Assembly: GCF_029784135.1 (NCBI RefSeq)
Contig: NC_073746.1
Span: 289,989,089 to 290,053,088 of the forward strand
DNA: 64,000 bases
Source of the DNA: Toxorhynchites rutilus septentrionalis
Lineage: Eukaryota > Arthropoda > Insecta > Diptera > Culicidae
Direction: 5' to 3'
Positions within the stretch are counted from its first letter, which is position 1. Each line of letters opens with the position of its first letter. The position numbers and the translations under genes were made by a program. The notes under the pieces were generated by a model that searched no databases, had not been told where the DNA came from, and worked only from the letters and a program-made list of their open reading frames with translations. Of this stretch, positions 56,350-64,000 are shown one piece after another.

Positions 56350-57185
56350 TTTCATGATTTTAAAAATCCAAGATGGCGGCCGCTACAAAATGGCGGATTA
56401 CATATTTTCTCAAAACCCTATCAATATTGGTTTTTTACCAAACCCCATCAATATGGATATCAAATAAAAGGGCTTGACTAGTAGAACACAATTATTCATG
56501 AGGAATGCAAATCCAAAATGGCCGCCACCACAAAATGGCGGATTACATATTTTCTCAAGAACCCATCAATATGGATATCAAATTAAAGGTATTGACTAGT
56601 ATAACACAGTTATATATGAGAAATGAAAATCCAAAATAGCCGCCACAACAAAATGACGGATTACATATTTTTTCAAAACCCTATCAATATGGGTATCAAA
56701 TAAAAGGACTTGACTAGTAGAACACAGTTATGCATGATAAATTAAAATCCAAAATGGCCGCCACAACAAAATTGCGAATTACATAATTTTTCAAAACCCT
56801 ATCAATATAGGTATCAAATAAAAACGCTTAACTTGTAGAACACAGTTATACTTGAGAAATGCAAATCCAAAATGACCGCCACAACAAAATTGCGAATTAC
56901 ATAGTTTTTCAAACCCCTATCAATATGGGTATCAAATAAAAGAGTTTAACTAGTAGAACACAGTTATACATAAGAAATGCAAATCCAAAATGACCGCCAC
57001 AACAAAATGGCGACAAAACATTTTCTCAAAACCCCATTAATATGGGTATCACATGAAAGGGATTGACTAGTAGCACATAGTTAATGGCGGAATACATATT
57101 TTCTCGAAACAAATCAAAATCCATCAAAATGAGTATCAAGTGAAGGGGCTTGACCAGTAGATCACAGATATTTATGGAAAATTCA
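56350..57185 (+). repeat. Tandem array, unit about 120 bp, about seven copies
   Basis: Each unit has AATCCAAAATGGCCGCCACA, then GGCGGATTACATATTTTCTC, CCCTATCAATATGGGTATCA and a GACTAGTAGAACACAGTTA block. Start positions near 56,365, 56,510, 56,629, 56,748, 56,867 and 56,988 show the period. The array is preceded (about 55,390-55,434 plus 56,226-56,290) and followed (57,215-57,300) by a related head sequence with AAACGGTTT, GTCTGTAG and CACATTAATA. So it is a defined repeat element with similar blocks at both sides, inserted in the mariner. Confidence 0.8.
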
Positions 57186-57429
57186 AATCCAAGATAGCTC
57201 AATTACATTCTTAAACGGTTTCATTCAAATTGACCTGTTTGCATGTATGTCTGTAGGGTTGTCCCACATTAATAAAAATTTGGCCCTCTTTGACTTTCTA
57301 GACTAGAATACTGCCTTAAGGCACCCACCATATAGTCCGTATCAGGCACCAAGCGATTATCACCTCTTTCTCGCATTGTAAAACTTTCTGAGTTATAAGA
57401 AATTGGGATCAAGTGAAGGTTGTAAAAAA

Positions 57430-57618
57430 TCTACTGCTATAGTTTTTCTCCAATAAGGACCAATATTCTATGAAAGAGGCCATATGGAGCTACCTTCAGA
57501 ATGGCAACAAATTTTACAATAAAACGGTGCACGTTGATCAAATCGGACAATCAAAAGCATATTAAAAATACTTCGAATTTCACTAAAAAATAATGTATTA
57601 CTTATTTCCCCAACCTAA
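57430..57618 (+). pseudogene. Mariner transposase, C-terminal fragment
   Basis: Frame pieces SNKDQYSMKEAIWSYLQNGN and KTVHVDQIGQSKAY match the mariner C-terminus (W-Q-x-x-x-x-x-x-G-x-Y...Q-I-G-Q-S) and the other copy at 30.1 kb (YKDQDLYDRDIMK). The terminal inverted repeat follows immediately. Confidence 0.65.
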
Positions 57619-57740
57619 TATGTATTGAGTTTATACAAAATCGAAGAGGGTCGCATTAAAATTTGTTATTTTTCGGTTGATTTGGCTGTCTGTGACCGAG
57701 CGTGTGTTGACTGTGAAAAAAATCCCGAATAGCTGTTATA

Positions 57741-58245
57741 CACTCGACAAAAAAAAATAGAGGAACAGAGTGCGAAGTCGAAACTTTTAAGTGATTTTTG
57801 ACAGTTCTGAAACATTTTTATCTTGGTATTTGTAGGTGCGGTGGACAACAGTACCAGGAAGAAATAAAAAATCGATTTTTAATGATTTTGTGAACTTACA
57901 CATTTTTTACAAAACGTTCTGTTTATGGTACTTTTTTTAAATCGAAAATTAAATCATTTTTCATAAAAAAAAACTATAGTATAGGTCCTACTATTTGGAA
58001 TTGAGTTGGTCAGCAAAAAAATTGTAAATCCCAAAATCTTTGAAAAACTGAAAGAAATCGATTTTTTATTTCTTCCCGATATTGTTGTCCAATACATTTA
58101 TGTAGAATATTCTATATCTCGGAAGTTTTAAAATTACGTATATCTCGTCTATATGTGTTTATTTTTCATGAAATTAAAGCATGTTGAAAACCACTTGAAA
58201 ATTTCGACTTCGCACTCTGTTCTTCTATTTTTTTATTGTCGAGTG
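57741..58245. mobile_element. MITE with TA target duplication
   Basis: 505 bp. Ends CACTCGACAAAAAAAAATAG and, reverse-complemented, CACTCGACAATAAAAAAATA, both then GA-GGAACAGAGTGCGAAGTCGAAA-like for about 45 bp in total. TA flanks at 57,739-57,740 and 58,246-58,247. The interior is AT-rich with AAATCGATTTTT motifs on both sides. Tc1/mariner-type by target. Confidence 0.8.
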
Positions 58246-58518
58246 TAGAAAATAAAAAGGCTGTGTATTGTGCGATTCACATACAATGTTATTGAAAAGG
58301 ACGTCCACGTTCCGTCCACGTATCATTCACGTCGCCACCAATTCACACTTGCAGTCAGTGCTAGCAGCAGCAACGTCCCGTCAAATGTCAACGAATGAAT
58401 CAGTTTGCACCGTTTGATTCGATTAATTTTATTATAAATCTGAGTTTTTTAAGGTATGGCAATATTTGGTACACTTCTATTCGCCAAATAAATAGAATAA
58501 TTCATACTTTTTTGCAGA

Positions 58519-58822
58519 TGCCGAAGTTTTCCAAAAAAAACAGCTAGCGGTTATTGCTCTATTGTTGGACGAGGAAGAGAGTACTAGGCGCCGTAGAAAA
58601 CGATGGATCCGGAATATGTTGACTCTCAGAAAGCAGGGAGGGGTAATTCCACACAATGTTTAGGGAACTGGAAGAGGAGGATTTGAGTTTCCACAAATAT
58701 TTTCGGATGCCGATGTCTCAATTTTATTATTTGTTAGAACGTATTGCGCCGAGGATTACAAAAGAAAACACCTCTTTTCGCCTAGCAATTTGTGCTAAAG
58801 AAAGATCGATGGTTTGTTTAAG
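58519..58822 (+). pseudogene. PIF/Harbinger transposase, exon 1
   Basis: Frame pieces QKKQLAVIALLLDEEESTRR and RKRWIRNMLTLRKQGG, then after a frameshift near 58,643 MFRELEEEDLSFHKYFRMPM, SQFYYLLERIAPRITKENTS and RLAICAKERSMVCLR. This is the N-terminal region of HARBI1-type transposases (L-x-x-E-D-x-x-x-F-x-x-x-x-R-M). It ends at AAG|GTGAGG, a good 5' splice site. Joining to TTATAG|A at 60,242-60,243 restores an Arg codon and continues the family sequence in frame. Confidence 0.75.
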
Positions 58823-59499
58823 GTGAGGATTACTATGTTGCATTGAGCTAAGTTATTTTTAAATTTTACATAATATTTATTTAGAAGGAGAAAAAGAAGA
58901 AATTTGAGAAACTTGGTGTCATAGAGCGTATATTTTGTACATTCTTAATGAATTGGAATGTGTGATGAGAGTGCGTTATTAAATTCGTTCCAGATGATGT
59001 TTCTTTTTTGATCCAAAAATTAGTTTAGTTCGACAACTTCTTGCGGACCAACTTTACGGGACAATTCGTTATTTCGCTTCACTTCATATAAAATTTGTTA
59101 GATCATTTGTGTCATTCATTGACATATTGTTTTGCATATGTTAAATTATAATGTTTTATGATTTTTTTTTATGAATGAGATATGTAAAAAAGGCTCGCAT
59201 TTATACATGAATAAGCATTGATTTGCTATGCAGAACGATGATAATTATGTCTATAAATTTAAGGAATTCGATAAATAGACGGTAGACGAAGTACTGAACT
59301 AAATTCAAAAATTTTGAGAAAAAAGGACAAATACAAATTTATTAAAAATGAATCAATACGGAATAACGGGGAAGGTAGAGAAGGTTTGATTTATAAAATG
59401 TATAAAATGTATGTGTAATGTAAATGTATGAAATTTCTAATTTTATTGTTTCTAATTCTAAAAAAAATCTAAACTAAATTCATTCTATAAATTCATCAA

Positions 59500-60020
59500 G
59501 ATCACAAGAAATGAAAGAATAGCATGCCGCCTCCGGTGATGCTTCATCTGAAGGAAAAGCAATAGTTGTTAATGAAGTTGAAGGCGAAAATGTTTTCACT
59601 GTGTCTGACAGACTCTAAAAGTACACATCAATTGGATGTGTCTTATCACAGTCTACCAGATATTGCATGAGCATGGTTGATGGCGATTCTTTGGCATGCT
59701 TATTCCTGCCATGGAATTTATTCGAGCCTGATGACGAAGGAGCACTCGCACGTGTCATCGTTTTCGGAGCTGGTTCAGAAATATCTTCGGTATCTCTAAA
59801 TTCCTCTCCATCGTCAACAAGTGTCTCACAGTTGATGTATTGTTCCCCGGGAATGTTGCTGCAAGTATACCGCTCTTTAAAAAACGCAAGTACAAATGAC
59901 ATGTTGCTTCGTACTTCCGTTTAATATTCGGTACGGCAGCTTGTCCGCTTCTTGTGGCCTTCTTTTTCATCGCATTTCTCAGCTGATCGCGCAGGGAAAT
60001 CCATCTTATTTTACATACTG
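59500..60020 (-). pseudogene. MADF/BESS-like accessory protein of the PIF/Harbinger element
   Basis: Minus strand: VCKIRWISLRDQLRNAMKKK (end of a MADF domain, W-x-x-L-R-D), NIKRKYEATCHLYLRFLK, then, after a frameshift near 59,885, GEQYINCETLVDDGEEFRDT and a Ser-rich linker, and finally HPIDVYF, TAG, SLSDTV, which resembles a BESS motif (D-x-F-F-x-S-L). Harbinger elements usually encode a second Myb/MADF DNA-binding protein that guides the transposase to DNA (family knowledge). The N-terminal part of the domain is not found. The ORF lies wholly inside the transposase intron, antisense. Confidence 0.6.
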
Positions 60021-60242
60021 TACCTAGGAGAAAAACGTACGATTTGATTATTCTATTATTTTTTATACATCGGATGAATGACGGATAAATTTGATATTTT
60101 CACATATTGGGAAAATCTCTAGAATATATTAAACCATGGAACCTTTTCACCCTTTTTGCTCACTTACTTGTATTGTTACAGTGTACAGTTACATCCGTTC
60201 AGTTTTCTTTAGTTTAATAGAACGATTTTTTTTCTCTTATAG

Positions 60243-60962
60243 ATTTCTGGCTACTGGCGATTCGTTTCAGACAATAGCATTCAGTTTTCGGTTGGGCCAT
60301 TCTACAGTACATACCATTGTCAAAGAAGTATGCTAAGTAATAATTGACAAGATGCTTATAGAAGTGATGCCGCAACCAATTGAAGAAGACTGGGAGAGAA
60401 TAACAGCCGAATTCTGGAACATGTGGAATTTCCCTAACTGTTTAGGAGTACTCGAAGAGAAGCACGTAGAAATTTTTGCACCCCCTAACAGTGGTTCCAT
60501 GTATTATAACCACAAGCACACATTTTCCGTGGTTCTGCTAACTTTGGTTGATGCGAATTGCAAACTTATAGCAGTAGATGTGGGTGCTATGGGTAAAAAA
60601 TTGGGAAAGTCACTCGAAGCTGGTAGACTAAATATGCCTAAAGAGCGGAATCTACCAGGAACAGAGCGTCCAGCACCTTTTGTGATAATTGAAGATGAGG
60701 CTTTCTCACTTAAGGCGTACTTGCTGCGACCTTTTCCTGGTGCTTCGATCAATTGTGATATTAAAAAACAAATATAACAAATATAACTATAGACTTTCCA
60801 TAGCAAGAAGAGTAACAGAAAACTGTTTTGGACAGTTGGCTCATAAATTTAGAATCTATTTCCGAAAAATCAATTATCTACCTGAGAACGTTGACAAAAT
60901 TATGATAACAACTTATATTTTGCACAATTACATCAAGGATTGTAATAGTACTATTAATTCAT
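60243..60962 (+). pseudogene. PIF/Harbinger transposase, exon 2 (DDE nuclease)
   Basis: FLATGDSFQTIAFSFRLGHS (helix-turn-helix) and TVHTIVKEVC, then a TAA near 60,334, then EDWERITAEFWNMWNFPNCL. Catalytic region: GVLEEKHVEIFAPPNSGSMY, where the expected D-G-K-H reads E-E-K-H, so the first Asp is lost; LTLVDANCKLIAVDVGAM (second Asp); VIIEDEAFSLKAYLLRPFPG (Glu). A deletion removes the usual S-D-G-G-x-F-x-x-S block between V-D-V-G and LGKSLEAGRLNMP. After 60,777 another frame gives NYRLSIARRVTENCFGQLAH and YLPENVDKIMITTYILHNYI, the family's C-terminus. It is inactive. Confidence 0.85.
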
Positions 60963-61675
60963 AATCTCTAGAAAAAGAATCATGTAACAAATTTACCTCG
61001 GCAGGAGGTAATGCTGACGCTTCAGCTTTTTTGATACGTGAAACGTATAAGGATTTTTCAATTCAACGAGCGGGTCTCTACCGTGGCAGTAATCAAACTC
61101 TTTTGAATTACATATGTTGTTGCCTCAATGAATTTTTGAATGTTGTCCGGAACAACACCAAAATCGTTAGTCCAGTTGATATTCTAATATTCACGCTGTA
61201 AATTTACCTGTTGTACTGAGCTCACAAGCTATTTTCCTCCAAAAATTATCTTTGTATATTTTATTGTTGACAAACATCACGCATGTTATATAGCTCTTCA
61301 TGTTGTCGCACAATTTCTATCAATCTCTCGTCATCTATTTTAAAACAAAACTGCAACTCTCACCGAATTTAAAAATGAAACCAATTTAATACAAGCTCTT
61401 CTCTAACCAAAACATCTAATATGGCGTTGCAATGTGAAGACAACCAAAACAAAAAACAAAATCCGAGACACAAAGCCCAGACACAAAGCCCAGACAAAAA
61501 CCCGTCCGTCTCCGTCAATTATTCTTTTCTACAAATCCTGCCGGTCGTTTTCGTTCGACGGTCGCTGACGGGTCATTACGTTGCCGGTGTATGTGAATGT
61601 TTCCATAAAAATTGCTTGGAAGAATAATTGACGCAACGTGGCGGGACGGAACGTAAACGTGACTTGATTTTTTTC

Positions 61676-64000
61676 CCAAAATATATATTTTTATCAAGGC
61701 TTATATGGCGTTAGCCTCACGGGGCCGGGAGTCCAATACTTTGACAATTTTTCTTATTATCTATGTTAGTAATATGTAACCGATTACTCGCGGTTGGCTC
61801 GAGGTTAGTATTACAAGTGTTTTCGTAATTGGGATGTTGCTGTCTCCAATGCTCTGTACGTGTGCCCGACACGGGATACTTCCTATTGGGATGCAGCTGA
61901 CCATTAATCAGCAACGCCCCCCTAGTCTGTAACCCATATCTAGCGTGGTGCATCTTTCTCGACTCGAGGAATCCAGGATAGAATGGTCACTAGCCGGCGC
62001 AATCATCAGTTCGTGTAGAGTTGTCATGAGCGGTACAACCTTTGGCTCTTGTTGAATATTCAGTGGACTGCACAACCTTTGGCCCGTGTATCTGTAAAGA
62101 GTGTGTGTATGTATTGCCTCGACTAAGTAAAAGTTTATCGATCGGATAGGAGGGATATGAAACGGGGACACAACGAAGGAAACATCATTAAACGTTGACA
62201 TCGGCGTTCCTGAGGAACAGGTATAGATGAAGCAGAAGATCAGGATCCCGGCTACCTAAGATATCCCGGACGGGGATATCCGATTGTCTGCCTTGTGCTC
62301 TCAGTGTTCTAGAGAGCTGAGAGCGAGCAGCATGGAACCGGATACACGACCAGACAACATGCTCGATGTCGTGGTAGCCATCGCCACAATCACAAAGATT
62401 GTTTGCTGCGAGCCCAATGCGATAGAGATGCGCGTTTAGGTTGTAGTGATTGGACATAAGCCGAGATATCACGCGAATGAAATCACGACCTACATTCAAT
62501 CCCTTGAACCATGCACTCGTCGAGACCTTAGGGATAATCGTGTGTAACCAATGATCGAACTCATCTCCACTCCACATGCGCTGCCAACTTACGAGTGTGT
62601 ACTGACGAGGAATGTGGAAAAATTCATTATAAGCAATTTGCCTTTCAAAAAGTGTGCCTTCTGAAGCACCCACCTTAGCTAGCGAGTCCGCCTTCTCATT
62701 CCCCGGAATCGAGCAATGAGAGGGAACCCATGCTAAGGTAATCTTGAATAATTTTTCGACCAAAACACTCAATAGTTGTCTTATTCTTGTTAGGAAGTAA
62801 GATGAGCGTTTATCAACCTTCATTGAGCGGATTGCTTCTAATGAGCTGAGACTGTCTGAAAAAATAAAATAGTGGTCGATGGGCAATGTTTCAATGATCC
62901 CCAGTGCGTAGTATATCGCACCCAGTTCAGCAACATACACGGAACAAGGATCTTTGAGTTTGAAAGAGGCACTGGAATTTTCATTGAAGATGCCAAAGCC
63001 AGTGGACCCGTTTATGAATGAACCGTCAGTAAAGAACATTTTATCAGATCTAACTATGCCCCCATATTCTGCCGAAAATATCGGCGGAATAGAATCTGAG
63101 CGTAGATGATCTGGGATTCCATGGATTTTTTGTCGCATGGACAGATCAAAAATGACAGAGGAATTGCAGAAGTATGGGAAGCAAACTTGGTTGGAGATGC
63201 CTGGTGAAGGGTGCACGTCGTGGGTAAGGTACTCATGGTATAAAGACATAAAACTTGACTGAGTCATCAGTTGGAGTAGATTTTCGAAGTTATCAATCAC
63301 CAATGGATTCATGATCTTGCAACAGATGAGAAATCTGTAGGATAATTCTGTGAACCGAAGAGTAAGCGGGGGTACTTCTGCCAAAACTTCGAGACTCATC
63401 GTATGTGTCGAATGCAAACACCCCATTGCTATACGCAGGCAACGATATTGTATTCTCTCCAGCTTGAGAATATTAATCCTGGCAGCTGATAGGAAAGCAA
63501 AAACTGCCATATTCTAACACTGATAATATCGTTGTTTTGTACAACTGAATGAGGTCTCCTGGATGGGCACCCCACCATGTTCCGGTAATTGTTTGGAGAA
63601 AATTGATTCTTTGCTGGCATTTCTGTTTCAAATACGCAATGTGTCTCCCCCAGGTACACTTAGAATCAAAATATACACCCAGGTATTTGAAAAACATAGA
63701 GTGTTGGATCGTTTTGCCGGATAGGTGAAGCTGGAATTGGGCGGGTTCGTGCTTCCTAGAAAAAACGACCATTTCAGTTTTCTCCGTAGAGAATTCGATA
63801 CCCAGCTTGAGGGCCCACGTGAACAGATTGTTCAGGGTATCTTGCAACGACTTTTGCAGAACGACGGGATTAGTACCCGTGATGGAAATAACTCCATCGT
63901 CTGCAAGTTGTCTCAACGTGCAGTCTCTAGTTAGACAATCATCCATATCATTGACGTAAAAACTGTACAAGAGGGGGCTTAGGCAGGAGCCTTGTGGTAG
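61676..64000 (-). mobile_element. I-type LINE, 3' part, continues beyond the window end
   Basis: Minus-strand LINE with 3' UTR (about 61,676-62,187) and ORF2 from the reverse transcriptase core to its end. The 3' UTR shares CCGATTACTCGCGGT and nearby sequence with the LINE at 6.4-8.0 kb, and the proteins are collinear at roughly 50-60% identity by eye, so they are sister families. The 5' part is outside the window. Confidence 0.85.
62188..64000 (-). pseudogene. I-type LINE ORF2: reverse transcriptase C-terminal half, RNase H and zinc knuckle, with a frameshift
   Basis: At the window edge LPQGSCLSPLLYSFYVNDMD (motif B) leads into LRQLADDGVISITG, where the usual F/Y-A-D-D reads L-A-D-D. Then FFKYLGVYFDSKCTWGRH. 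At about 63,490 one extra base shifts the frame: LEYGSFCF continues as LSAARINILKLERIQYRCLR. RNase H follows: FFTDGSFINGSTGFG, AELGAIYYALG, FSDSLSSLEAI and WVPSHCSIPGNEKADSL. The end has CDCGDGYHDIEHVVWSC. 440 codons after the shift are open. The single frameshift and Leu in the catalytic box argue against activity. Confidence 0.85.

Larger units (their letters stand above)
54543..57618 (+). mobile_element. Mariner element interrupted by nested insertions
   Basis: Ends TTAGGTTGAGGAAAAAGTAA and, reverse-complemented, TTAGGTTGGGGAAATAAGTA, each next to TA (54,541-54,542 and 57,619-57,620). The mariner-derived parts are 54,543 to about 55,000 and about 57,430-57,618. Between them sits a tandem-repeat element that itself contains a hAT. 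It is the same mariner family as 30,072-30,858. Confidence 0.8.
58290..61665 (+). mobile_element. PIF/Harbinger element (broken) with transposase and MADF-like ORF
   Basis: About 3.4 kb. It contains a DDE_Tnp_4-type transposase on + in two exons and an accessory DNA-binding ORF on - between them. The boundaries are tentative: CACGTTCCGTCC at 58,306-58,317 and its inverted counterpart GGGACGGAACGT at 61,643-61,654 could belong to the terminal repeats. A 3-bp target duplication was not identified. Confidence 0.7.

Overview
The window looks like gene-poor, transposon-rich intergenic or intronic DNA from an insect, most likely a culicine mosquito (inference). The evidence is the mix of elements: two ITm transposons with a DD37E catalytic spacing (a mosquito-associated family), Tc1, mariner, pogo-like, hAT and PIF/Harbinger relics, Helitron ends, LINEs of the I, LOA/Loner, R1 and R4/Dong types, palindromic MITEs and (TA)n tracts. 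I found no host protein-coding gene I can defend. The only recognisable host-derived coding sequence is histone H3, present as three broken copies. There are no rRNA genes, no canonical tRNAs and no CRISPR array.

Layout. 0-6.4 kb: AT-rich DNA with a GA microsatellite, a hAT-like element and a mariner-type relic. 6.4-14.3 kb: a 5'-truncated I-type LINE with target duplication, a pogo-like element, two MITEs, two mariner relics and an ITmDD37E element (12,955-14,262). 14.3-20.8 kb: one hAT-like element, otherwise featureless. 20.8-28.1 kb: Helitron-like ends enclosing an R4/Dong-type LINE set in TA repeats, and a hairpin with a TA-repeat core. 28.1-31.5 kb: Tc1 relic, and a LOA/Loner-type LINE relic split by a mariner. 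32.4-39.7 kb: a full-length R1-clade LINE with both ORFs open, embedded in a TTATAG hexamer array, followed by a chimeric LINE fragment. 39.7-43.4 kb: unassigned. 43.4-51 kb: a nested inverted-repeat region holding three histone H3 pseudogenes, two of them in a 1.4 kb palindrome. 51.7-61.7 kb: head-to-head Tc1 copies with a second ITmDD37E inserted, a mariner interrupted by a tandem-repeat element that itself carries a hAT, a MITE, and a PIF/Harbinger element. 61.7-64 kb: a second I-type LINE running off the window end.

How the parts relate. Almost every coding signal is a transposase or reverse transcriptase, and nearly all are broken. The R1-clade LINE is the exception: its ORF1 and ORF2 are uninterrupted and meet at a TAACG overlap, one base from the stop-restart TAATG. 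Nested insertions give relative ages: mariner into LOA LINE; ITmDD37E into Tc1; tandem-repeat element into mariner; hAT into the tandem-repeat element. All joins, families and boundaries were read by eye without alignment software.
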